Shown: positions 37,733 to 45,100 of the stretch, piece by piece | Layout: each line of letters opens with the position of its first letter | Position numbering within the stretch: position 1 is the stretch's first letter | NCBI RefSeq assembly: GCF_008086175.1 | Contig: NZ_VSKM01000010.1 | Span: forward strand, 62,001-126,000 | Direction of reading: 5' to 3' | Origin: Bizionia saleffrena | Lineage (GTDB): Bacteria; Bacteroidota; Bacteroidia; Flavobacteriales; Flavobacteriaceae | Length of the DNA stretch: 64,000 bases | Notes under the pieces: model-generated | Database searches by the model: none | Seen by the model: the letters and a program-made list of their open reading frames with translations, nothing else | What the model was told of the DNA's origin: nothing | Translations under genes and position numbers: made by a program

Positions 37733-38008
37733 AAGCAAAATCGAAACTACAATTCAATAAAAATTATTGTGGCAAAGTAAATAACAGATTTTGATTATTT
37801 CATTAATAAAAAAACTAACACAATATATTTAAGTAAATCTCTTCCAGCAAAAGTTTACAAAAAAAATGAAAATAGATAAATAAATGAAAAAGTAAAACCT
37901 ATAAGTATTGCTTCTCTAAAAATGAAGAATGAAGAAACTCATAAGTTTTATAAGAAAAAGAAAAAATTGCACCCCTCTAGCTTATTTACTTACTTTGCTG
38001 TAAGTTAA
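37729..38008 (+). pseudogene. Possible decayed gene after repeat copy D
   Basis: Where a gene would start after the repeat, ATG at 37729 gives 21 codons then TGA. A neighbouring frame (37781-38008) reads ITDFDYFINKK...SLPAKVYKKNENR, a single TAA, then INEKVKPISIASLKMKNEET, with composition like a real protein. It may be a gene broken by a frameshift and a stop; the family cannot be named. The support is weak and based only on position and on the readable frame. Confidence 0.3.
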
Positions 38009-38035
38009 AAAGGCCTATAATGGTCGCACACACGG
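37972..38035 (+). repeat. Second repeat motif, copy 2
   Basis: CCCCTCTAGCTTATTTACT, then TTGCTGTAAGTTAAAAAGGCC. It aligns with 36198-36252 in order and spacing. It ends 21 bases before the stop side of the HTH gene. Confidence 0.5.
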
Positions 38036-38055
38036 TATGCCTAATTAAAAAATTC

Positions 38056-38514
38056 TTACTTCTTTTTAAATTTCTTATCAATCATTTTTCTTTTCCATTC
38101 TTCTCCAAAGAAGTCAAAAACATTAAGAAAATAAATTCCCAATATTACGCCCCAAGAAAGAAGTATCCATAAAAAAATACTCCAATTGGATGAATCATTA
38201 ACTGCAATAATAAATGGAGCTACTAAGCTTAAAATTGCAATTGCAAGAAGCTTATAAAGCCCCTTAACATTTTGAAGGTACTCCTCTTCTTTTCTAATCT
38301 GTTCCTTTTCCTGTGCCTTATCAGAATCAGTAATATTAATTTCAAAAACTGCTGCTAAAGATTTTAAAGATTCTAAACCCGCATTCTCTCCATTTTCAAT
38401 TCTCTGAATAGTTCTTATACTTAAGCCACTCATTTCTGCCAATTGATCTTGCGACCAATGACGCTCCAATCTTATTTTTTTAGTATCTCTTAAATTAATT
38501 GTATCAGGATTCAT
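38056..38514 (-). CDS. XRE-family regulator with two membrane helices
   Basis: A 152-residue protein. The N-terminal third is an XRE helix-turn-helix (IRLERHWSQDQLAEMSG, then LSIRTIQRIENGENAGLES). A charged stretch is followed by two membrane helices (LLAIAILSLVAPFIIAV and SIFLWILLSWGVILGIYFL). Membrane-tied XRE proteins of this kind occur across Bacteroidota; the signal is unknown. It is the only minus-strand gene in the cassette region. A TATCTTTG -7 element lies at 38548-38555 on the minus strand. Confidence 0.8.
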   Translation of the reverse strand: MNPDTINLRDTKKIRLERHWSQDQLAEMSGLSIRTIQRIENGENAGLESLKSLAAVFEINITDSDKAQEKEQIRKEEEYLQNVKGLYKLLAIAILSLVAPFIIAVNDSSNWSIFLWILLSWGVILGIYFLNVFDFFGEEWKRKMIDKKFKKK

Positions 38515-38547
38515 AATTTTTCTATGTGTTTAATATTAATTATTTAA

Positions 38548-38555
38548 CAAAGATA
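38548..38555 (-). promoter_or_regulatory. -7 element for the XRE membrane regulator
   Basis: On the minus strand the leader holds TATCTTTG, matching TAnnTTTG, 34-41 bases before the start codon. No clear -33 partner. Confidence 0.5.
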
Positions 38556-38647
38556 AGTATTACCTTTTCTTTACTCTTAAAAGCAACGAGACGCTGCTAT
38601 GACAGTTATATGACAGTTCTGCGACACTAATTCTTCAAATAAAAGAA

Positions 38648-38905
38648 AGCCCACAATCAAGTACCCACCTAACAACCCAATAATTGCCAGTACACTTTAC
38701 TCTCTACAAGCCCTATAAACCACAAACCCCTCAGTTATATTTAAAGAAAACATTCACTTTTACGGTTTCCCGCAACATAACATAAAAAGTAGTGTCTATA
38801 TTGCAAACGCTATTAAGTAATAAAATTAACAACCAACGCTTATACCGCTGTAGGCGCTATTAAGGTGTTTAATAGTAACTGATATAACAGAGTTGTACCC
38901 AATGC
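38648..38905 (+). repeat. Cassette-region repeat, full-length copy E
   Basis: It begins GCCCACAATCAAGTACCCAC and ends AGAGTTGTACCCAATGC, 15 bases before the next gene. Modules in order: left (ATAATTGCCAGTACAC), central (TTTTACGGTTTCCCGCAAC, then GTGTCTATATTGCAAACGC), right (TATACCGCTGTAGGCGCTA and the hairpin CTATTAA-GGTGT-TTAATAG). The right half is nearly identical to copy D. Confidence 0.92.
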
Positions 38906-38920
38906 AAAAAAAACTAACGA

Positions 38921-40141
38921 ATGACACCAACTGAATTTGAAAATCACCAAGTCTTTGAAAAGCTTGAACAAATTGAATCAAGAATTAAAGAAAAAGAATT
39001 AAGGGAACTTATAGGTGTTGATAGTTTAAACTTTTTTGATACAGCAACAAGCTACTTTAGAGATAGATTAAAGTTAACAATTCCTTCTATTGTTCAAGAT
39101 ACAGAATTAAGCACAATCTCTACTGAGCTTGAAAATTCCCTTGCTCAAATAAATGCATTCGTTGGCAATAAAAATCAAGGACATATTACAAATGCAACAA
39201 ATCATCTATATACTGCAATTAATCGTGTCAGAAATTTACCATTGCCATTTTCAAAAAACGATTTTAATTTCTCAAAAAACATCGCAAACTTTGAAAAGAT
39301 TATAAAAGAGAAATATTCTGAATTAGAAGAGGAAAACAAAATACTGAAGAAAGAGTTTTTAGCTCTAACTGAAAAATTAAAAACAACAGATACTGATTTA
39401 GAGACAATTAATAGTTTATTAAATCAAAAGGAGCTTGAATTACAAAATTTAAACAATACGTTTCAAACAAACTTTGATTCGATTAAAGCGACAGCGACAC
39501 AAAATTACGAACAAGACAGAACATCATTTAGAGTAGAATTTGACACCTCAAAAAAAGCATTAATTGATGAAGTTGAAAAGCTTAAAACAGAAATCAATAC
39601 TGGCACAGATCAAATAATTAAAGATTTAGAAACCAAACTTGAAGAAGCTAAAAAAATTGTTGGAGTAGTAAGTGATAAAGCAGTTACAGGAAATTATCAA
39701 ATCATAGCGAATAGTCATAAAAAAACAGCTGATGTTTTTAGAATTATTGCAATAATTTTAATGATTGGATTATCTGGTATTCTAATATTTACGATTTGGG
39801 ATATCAGCGGAGATAATTATGATTGGACAAAATCCTTAATTAGAATATTAGCAGCAGCAGCTCTTTCATATCCAGCTACATATGCTGCACGAGAATCAAG
39901 CAAACATAGAAAACTCGAAATTTTAAACAGAAAAGCAGAGCTTGAGCTAACTGCAATAAATCCATTCATTGAGTTATTGCCAGAAGAGAAAAAACAAGAA
40001 ATCAAAGAAAAGTTAGTAGATAAATATTTTGGAAATCACGGAACTTCTTTAAATGATTTAGACGATAAAAAAGATGAAGATGTTTCTATTGGAACAATCG
40101 AACGAATTATAAAAACATTATTACCATTTATTAATAAGTAA
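38921..40141 (+). CDS. Coiled-coil protein with C-terminal membrane pair
   Basis: A 406-residue protein. Residues 1-115 are helical; 120-260 form a long coiled coil (EENKILKKEFLALTEKL..., VEKLKTEINTGTDQIIKDLE). Two hydrophobic segments follow (IIAIILMIGLSGILIFTIW and LIRILAAAALSYPATYAA), then a charged tail. The layout resembles stand-alone sensor or effector proteins in defence regions, but no domain is recognised. The gene is bounded by matching inverted ends: GTTGTACCCAATGC before it (38892) and GCACTGGGTACAATC after it (40144). Confidence 0.6.
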   Translation: MTPTEFENHQVFEKLEQIESRIKEKELRELIGVDSLNFFDTATSYFRDRLKLTIPSIVQDTELSTISTELENSLAQINAFVGNKNQGHITNATNHLYTAINRVRNLPLPFSKNDFNFSKNIANFEKIIKEKYSELEEENKILKKEFLALTEKLKTTDTDLETINSLLNQKELELQNLNNTFQTNFDSIKATATQNYEQDRTSFRVEFDTSKKALIDEVEKLKTEINTGTDQIIKDLETKLEEAKKIVGVVSDKAVTGNYQIIANSHKKTADVFRIIAIILMIGLSGILIFTIWDISGDNYDWTKSLIRILAAAALSYPATYAARESSKHRKLEILNRKAELELTAINPFIELLPEEKKQEIKEKLVDKYFGNHGTSLNDLDDKKDEDVSIGTIERIIKTLLPFINK

Positions 40142-40143
40142 AA

Positions 40144-40415
40144 GCACTGGGTACAATCAAGTACCCACCTAAGAACCCAATAATTGCCAATGCACCCCGC
40201 ACACAAAAATACGTACAGATCTCACCCCCCACCATACAGTAATTACCAACCCACCGCACAACTAACAACTAAACCCTTTTTTTATAAACATTTACATTTA
40301 CGCTTTTTTACAATAATAAAATAATTAGTAAAATTTAATAATTCGGCTTGTGTTTCATCCGAAAATTATTGCTTATTTTTAGCACTACTTTTCATATACA
40401 AGACCGTTGTGTACC
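40144..40415 (+). repeat. Cassette-region repeat, copy F (right part replaced)
   Basis: It begins GCACTGGGTACAATCAAGTA and has the full left module (ATAATTGCCAATGCACCCC, CAGTAATTACCAACCCACC) and central module (CATTTACGCTTTTTTACAAT). The right module is different from the other copies, but the end GACCGTTGTGTACC again places a GTTGT box 17 bases before the next ATG. Confidence 0.85.
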
Positions 40416-40432
40416 ATAAAAAAAACAATACT

Positions 40433-41041
40433 ATGAAGCAGCAAAAATGGATGAATATTTACAATTCAATACTCCGATTAAGGTTTTATGCTTTTCTTGA
40501 GTTAAAGAAGTCTTTCGTCATAAATGAATTTGATACACATTTTCAAGAGTTCGTTGATGATTTTAATTTAAATAAGAATAAAGATAAAGCTAAGTTTTTT
40601 GGTGGTCAAATGCTAATTGGGTTATCTTATCTCATTTTAGTTAGGACTAATGAATATATTAAAAATGAATTGTCTGAAAGAGAAGCAATAGATGTGCTAA
40701 AAATTGATAATTGGAAGATCATAGAAATTAGCTCTTACGAGGCATTTGTTTTTAAATATAACATTAGTGTAAAACGTTTAAAAGAAAAAAATAAAAAAGG
40801 TATATTACTCTATAATAATGATAGTCAAAAATTAAATTATTTTATTAATAAACTTAGAAACTCTGTTAGTCATTATCGTTACGACACAGATATTGATAAT
40901 ATTATACTAACCGATATTAATCCTAACAACAATGATATCGAAATGAAGTGTTCTCTTAAATATTCAGATTTTTTGAATTTTTGTGCGGATTATGGCACAA
41001 TAGTAAATGATACATTAATAAAAAAACGAATTATAGTTTAA
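40433..41041 (+). CDS. HEPN-motif protein, candidate RNase/toxin
   Basis: A 202-residue all-helical protein starting at ATG 40433; a GTG at 40409 lies inside the repeat and is unlikely. RNSVSH at residues 142-147 is the R-N-x3-H (Rx4-6H) motif of HEPN ribonucleases, preceded by a helix (SQKLNYFINKLRNSVSH) and followed by a beta or loop region. HEPN proteins cut RNA in toxin-antitoxin, abortive infection and CRISPR-linked systems. No partner MNT antitoxin is adjacent. Type I restriction genes lie downstream, so a defence role is plausible but inferred. Confidence 0.62.
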   Translation: MKQQKWMNIYNSILRLRFYAFLELKKSFVINEFDTHFQEFVDDFNLNKNKDKAKFFGGQMLIGLSYLILVRTNEYIKNELSEREAIDVLKIDNWKIIEISSYEAFVFKYNISVKRLKEKNKKGILLYNNDSQKLNYFINKLRNSVSHYRYDTDIDNIILTDINPNNNDIEMKCSLKYSDFLNFCADYGTIVNDTLIKKRIIV

Positions 41042-41049
41042 GGTAAACT

Positions 41050-41325
41050 CCCCACAATCAAGTACCCACCTAACAACCCCATAATTGCCAATGCACCCCG
41101 CACACAAAAATACGTACAGACCTCACACCGCACCATCCCATAATTACCAAAACACCGCATAACTAAAACCTAAACCCTGTTTTTAATAAACATTCACATT
41201 TACGGTTTTTTACAATAATAAAGAATAAGTAATATCTATAGTGTGGGCGCTATTAAATAGTAACCAACGCTTATACCGCTATGTAGATGTTTAATAGTAA
41301 CTAATATAACAGAGTTACACACAAA
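41050..41325 (+). repeat. Cassette-region repeat, full-length copy G
   Basis: It begins CCCCACAATCAAGTACCCAC nine bases after the HEPN gene and ends ACAGAGTTACACAC. The left module is nearly identical to copy F (ATACGTACAGACCTCACACC), and the right module is a shortened form of copies D and E (GGGCGCTATTAAATAGTAAC, then TATACCGCTATGTAGATG). Being left-like-F and right-like-E, it shows the modules recombine separately. Confidence 0.9.
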
Positions 41326-41553
41326 CTAATAGAAACCCACCGCACGGTCAAAAACATTTCATTTTGCTCGTGCCTCACAAAATAAAAAAAACTTGCCCTT
41401 CCCCCCCCGCCACACACATAGAAAAACAAGAATAAAACACATAGCTTTATAAAATAAAAAAACAACTTACATTAGTTCCGGCATAAACAACGTCTTAAAT
41501 AAGCAAAACGATTTAATGAGTCCATTTAAAAAAATAGACAAATCCGAATTAAA
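41326..41553. other. Leader region before the restriction operon
   Basis: Contains the 18-bp direct repeat at 41363-41380, a C-run (41401-41408) and AT-rich DNA. No intact gene. It should hold the promoter of the XRE pseudogene/hsd operon; none was convincing. Confidence 0.5.
41363..41380. repeat. Left copy of the 18-bp direct repeat flanking the hsd operon
   Basis: TTTGCTCGTGCCTCACAA, exactly repeated in the same orientation at 47562-47579. Nearby bases are also alike (CATTT before, AT-rich after). Together they bracket the XRE pseudogene and hsdM-hsdS-transposase-hsdR. Confidence 0.9.
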
Positions 41554-41757
41554 ATAAATAGAATTAAGGAAGTCTTGAAAAAAAAAGGCATTAAACAAAT
41601 TTAGCTTACCAAGAAATTGAAAAAAAGCTACAATATGATAAATGGGTATGTACAGAACAGACAGCAACCAAGACTAGAAATAGGAATACCTATTGTTAAA
41701 ATACGCAACATACACCTAAAAGAATTAATTATCTCGAATAAAATAGACACTAAATAA
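41554..41757 (+). pseudogene. Dead XRE regulator gene upstream of hsdM
   Basis: One frame from 41554 to the TAA at 41755-41757 reads INRIKEVLKKKGIKQI, then TAG, LTKKLKKSYNMINGYVQ, NRQQPRLEI..., KELIISNKIDTK. It is a recognisable XRE helix-turn-helix of the short kind often found just before hsdM in Bacteroidota. The start codon is ATA instead of ATG, and a TAG (41602-41604) stands where the family usually has Trp (TGG). The frame otherwise has no shift, so decay is recent. Its stop touches the hsdM ATG. Confidence 0.8.
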
Positions 41758-43218
41758 ATGTTTGAACAAAGTTTTAAAAATATAGACGACATACTACATA
41801 AAGATGCAGGATGCGGAAGCGAATTAGATTATGTAGAGCAAACCTCTTGGGTACTGTTTTTAAAATATTTAGACGATTTAGAAAAAGACAAAGAAAATGC
41901 AGCTTTACTTTCTGGAGAAGCATATACTAGACTCATAGAACCTCCCTACCAATGGACAAATTGGGCAGCTCCTAAATTAGAAGATGGTAAAATTGACCAT
42001 AACACACAAACAGGAGACGATTTATTAGACTTTGTTAATAACGAATTGTTTCCTTACCTCAAAAAGTTTAAAGTAAATGCTACAAGTGCAGATACTATAG
42101 AATATAAAATTGGTGAAATCTTTGGGGAATTAAAAAACCGAATTCAATCTGGATATAATTTAAGAGAAGTCGTTGGCTTAATAGACCAACTACGTTTTCG
42201 TACGCACGCAGACCAATTAGAGATGAGCCACCTCTATGAAGGTAAAATTAAAAATATGGGTAATGCAGGGCGTAATGGTGGCGAGTATTACACACCACGT
42301 CCATTAATTAAAACCATTATAAAAGTAGTTAACCCTAAAATTGGTGAAACCGTTTATGATGGTGCTGTAGGAAGTGCAGGATTCTTGGTAGAAGCTTTTA
42401 ATTACTTACGTAACACCAAAAAACTATCTACGCAAGACATAGAGACACTACAAAAGAAAACCTTTTACGGTAAAGAGAAAAAATCATTGGCATATATAAT
42501 TGGTATTATGAATATGATATTGCACGGGGTAGAAGCCCCCAATATTATACACACCAATACGCTTGCAGAAAATAGTGCCGACATACAAGAAAAAGACCGT
42601 TACAATGTGGTGTTAGCAAACCCACCATTTGGAGGAAAAGAACGTGCAGAAGTACAAGAAAATTTCCCAATTAAAACAGGTGAAACTGCTTCTTTGTTTT
42701 TACAGCATTTTATTAAAATATTAAAAGCGGGTGGTAAAGCTGGTATTGTAATTAAAAACACGTTTTTAAGTAATACCGATAATGCTTCTGTTGCCATACG
42801 TAAAGAACTACTAGAAAACTGTAACCTACATACGGTCTTAGATTTACCAGGCGGAACCTTTACAGGTGCGGGTGTGAAAACTGTGGTCTTGTTTTTTGAC
42901 AAAGGTGAACCCACTAAAAAAGTATGGTTTTACCAATTAAACCTTGACCGTAATTTGGGAAAACAAAACCCACTAAACGAAAAAGATTTAGCCGATTTTG
43001 TAACCCTACAAAAAACAAAAGCCGAAGGTGAAAACTCTTGGAGCATACGTTTAAGTGACATTGACCAAACAACTTTTGACCTTTCTGCAAAAAACCCAAA
43101 TACACCAGAAGAAGCGCCTTTACGCCAACCCAATGAAATTTTGGAAGCAATGGCTACTTTGGATGCTGAAAGTGCTGATGTAATGAATGATTTAAAATTG
43201 TTGATTGGAAATGAATAA
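41758..43218 (+). CDS. hsdM: Type I restriction-modification DNA methyltransferase subunit
   Basis: A 486-residue HsdM. The N-terminal helical domain (FKNIDDILHKDAGCGSELDYVEQTSWVLFLKYLDD) is followed by the SAM-binding domain: motif I VYDGAVGSAGF at residues 199-209, a variant of DPACGSGGF, and motif IV NPPF at 288-291. It makes N6-methyladenine on the recognition site set by HsdS. Its start follows the dead regulator's stop directly, and it overlaps hsdS by 14 bases. Confidence 0.95.
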   Translation: MFEQSFKNIDDILHKDAGCGSELDYVEQTSWVLFLKYLDDLEKDKENAALLSGEAYTRLIEPPYQWTNWAAPKLEDGKIDHNTQTGDDLLDFVNNELFPYLKKFKVNATSADTIEYKIGEIFGELKNRIQSGYNLREVVGLIDQLRFRTHADQLEMSHLYEGKIKNMGNAGRNGGEYYTPRPLIKTIIKVVNPKIGETVYDGAVGSAGFLVEAFNYLRNTKKLSTQDIETLQKKTFYGKEKKSLAYIIGIMNMILHGVEAPNIIHTNTLAENSADIQEKDRYNVVLANPPFGGKERAEVQENFPIKTGETASLFLQHFIKILKAGGKAGIVIKNTFLSNTDNASVAIRKELLENCNLHTVLDLPGGTFTGAGVKTVVLFFDKGEPTKKVWFYQLNLDRNLGKQNPLNEKDLADFVTLQKTKAEGENSWSIRLSDIDQTTFDLSAKNPNTPEEAPLRQPNEILEAMATLDAESADVMNDLKLLIGNE

Positions 43219-44392
43219 AGAATTGACAATGGAAAAGGCAAGTTTGCCTGATGGATGGGAGATGAAAACTTTAGGAGAGGTTTGTGATTTAAAAAGCGGT
43301 AAAACCATTTCAAAAAGTATCGAAAGAAGTGAAGGCGAAATTCTTTATATCAAGGTTGGTGATATGAATCTTAAAGGAAACGAAAACTATATTCAGGTTT
43401 CCAATCGTTTTGTAGATGAAATAGATATTAAGGCTAATCAAATCATTCCTATTGGTTCAATTATTTTCCCTAAAAGAGGTGGTGCTATTGCAACTAATAA
43501 AAAACGCAGAATTGTTAAGCCAACAATTGTAGACTTGAATACAATGGCTTTAGTTCCTTCAAAGATTATTAATAAGGATTATCTGTTTCATTGGTTTCAA
43601 AAAATAGATTTGGCAGAATTAAGTAATGGAGCGAATATTCCTCAAATAAACAACTACAGTTTTGATAATGTTTTAATTTCATTTCCAAAATCACTAACCC
43701 AACAAAAACAAATAGTAGCCCTATTAGACAAAGCTTTTACTGCCATAGCTACCGCAAAAGCCAATGCACAACAAAACCTACAAAACGCAAAAGAACTTTT
43801 TGAGAGTTATTTACAGAATGTGTTTGAAAATAAAGGAGATGATTGGGAGGAGAACACTTTGGAACAAATATCTGAAAGTATTTTTGCAGGAGGTGATAAA
43901 CCAAAAGATGCTTTCTCTAAGGAAGTAACTACAGAATATAATGTTCCTATTTTTGCAAATGCGGTTAAAAAAAGAGGTCTATATGGATATACAAATAAAG
44001 CAAGAGTTTTAAAGCCTTCTGTAACAATATCAGCAAGAGGAAGTGGAACTGGACATACCGAATTACGGAAAATGAAATACTATCCTATTGTAAGGCTTAT
44101 TGTAGTTATCCCTAATTCAGAAATTATGGATTTGCAATTTTTAAAACACTCAATTGATAATTTGGATATTTTAAGAAGTGGCTCAGCTATTCCACAATTA
44201 ACGGTACCAATGATGAAAGAATATAAATTGGCTTTCCCAAAAATTGAAAAACAAAAACAAATAGTAAATAAACTTGATATTCTATCAGCAGAAACAAAAA
44301 AACTAGAAGCCATTTACACTCAAAAAATAGCCGATTTAGAAGAAATGAAAAAGAGTGTGTTGCAAAAGGCGTTTAGTGGGCAATTACTATAA
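43205..44392 (+). CDS. hsdS: Type I restriction-modification specificity subunit
   Basis: A 395-residue HsdS with two target-recognition domains. The first runs from LPDGWEMKTLGEVCDLKSGKT to a first spacer helix (TQQKQIVALLDKAFTAIATA); the second begins WEENTLEQISESIFAGG and ends in a second helix (KQKQIVNKLDILSAETKKLEAIY). The two helical repeats (QQKQIV / KQKQIV) are typical of the conserved regions. The binding site cannot be predicted from sequence. A transposase gene starts two bases after its stop. Confidence 0.93.
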   Translation: MEMNKELTMEKASLPDGWEMKTLGEVCDLKSGKTISKSIERSEGEILYIKVGDMNLKGNENYIQVSNRFVDEIDIKANQIIPIGSIIFPKRGGAIATNKKRRIVKPTIVDLNTMALVPSKIINKDYLFHWFQKIDLAELSNGANIPQINNYSFDNVLISFPKSLTQQKQIVALLDKAFTAIATAKANAQQNLQNAKELFESYLQNVFENKGDDWEENTLEQISESIFAGGDKPKDAFSKEVTTEYNVPIFANAVKKRGLYGYTNKARVLKPSVTISARGSGTGHTELRKMKYYPIVRLIVVIPNSEIMDLQFLKHSIDNLDILRSGSAIPQLTVPMMKEYKLAFPKIEKQKQIVNKLDILSAETKKLEAIYTQKIADLEEMKKSVLQKAFSGQLL

Positions 44393-44661
44393 GTATGAAC
44401 AATTACAATCCAAAAATACACAAGCGCAAATCTATCCGATTAAAAGGATACGACTATTCGCAAGCGGGACTTTATTTTGTAACCATCTGTTGCCAAAATA
44501 GAACACATTTTTATGGCGAAATAATTAATGGTGAAATGAAATTGAATACCGCAGGCAAAATGATTTACAAATGGTATTATGAATTGGAAAATAAATTTAC
44601 AGATATTAAATGTAACGATATGGTAATTATGCCCAACCATTTTCATTGCATCATCCAAAAC

Positions 44662-44687
44662 GTAGGGGCAGACCTGCGTGTCTGCCC
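44662..44687 (+). repeat. REP-like hairpin inside the transposase gene
   Basis: GTAG (44662-44665) is followed by a perfect 8-bp stem GGGCAGAC / GTCTGCCC with a six-base loop CTGCGT. A GTAG foot plus hairpin is the substrate form bound by RAYT proteins. The octamer GTAGGGGC recurs inverted as GCCCCTAC at 44883-44890, bracketing the repeat array. Confidence 0.8.
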
Positions 44688-44698
44688 TAATACAAAAT

Positions 44699-44873
44699 TA
44701 GGCGAACCTACATTGGGCAAACCATTACCTACATTAGGCGAACCATCGCCTACATTGGGCGAACCTACATTGGGCAAACCATTACCTACATTAGGCGAAC
44801 CTACATTGGGCGAACCATCGCCTACATTGGGCGAACCTACATTGGGCGAACCATTACCTACATTGGGCGAACA
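44699..44873 (+). repeat. In-frame tandem array, nine CCTACATT(A/G)GGC(G/A)AA units
   Basis: Nine copies of a 15-base unit (CCTACATTGGGCGAA or variants) alternate with 21-base forms that add six bases. All lengths are multiples of three, giving (P)TLGE/TLGK peptide repeats. On the minus strand each unit reads GTAGG, so each carries the GTAG foot seen in the REP hairpin. The opposite strand is also open, which only reflects the repeat period. Confidence 0.92.
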
Positions 44874-45100
44874 CGTAGGTTCGCCCCTACATTGTGTGGT
44901 GCAATGGTTTAAAACAATGACAACAAATGAATATATTCGTAATGTAAAATCAAATAATTGGAAACGTTTTGATGGTAAATTGTGGCAACGCAATTATTGG
45001 GAACATATTATACGTGACGAAAAATCATATCATAAAATTTCAGAATACATAATATCCAATCCTCAGAATTGGAAAAATGACACCTTATATTAAAATTAAT

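Larger units (their letters stand above)
44395..45093 (+). mobile_element. REP-associated tyrosine transposase (RAYT) with internal repeat array
   Basis: A 232-residue Y1 transposase of the IS200/RAYT kind. The HUH motif is H82-F-H84 (MPNHFHCIIQ), the C-terminus carries LWQRNYWEHIIRDEKSYHKI with the likely catalytic Tyr201, and IISNPQNW ends the fold. RAYTs move or maintain REP palindromes in bacterial chromosomes. Between residues 91 and 163 an in-frame insert of TLGE/TLGK units separates the HUH and Tyr parts. It sits inside the hsd operon, two bases after hsdS and seven bases before hsdR, in the same direction. No flanking IS ends are seen. Confidence 0.85.

Noticed and set aside
40409-40432. 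GTG start extending the HEPN gene by eight residues
   Set aside because: The GTG is part of the conserved GTTGT end of the repeat; the ATG at 40433 is better placed.
41467-41667. 66-residue minus-strand frame before hsdM
   Set aside because: It is the shadow of the dead XRE gene on the other strand.
44643-44993. 116-residue open frame opposite the transposase gene
   Set aside because: It is open only because the repeat units are multiples of three; its product is a simple GSPNVG repeat with no start signal.
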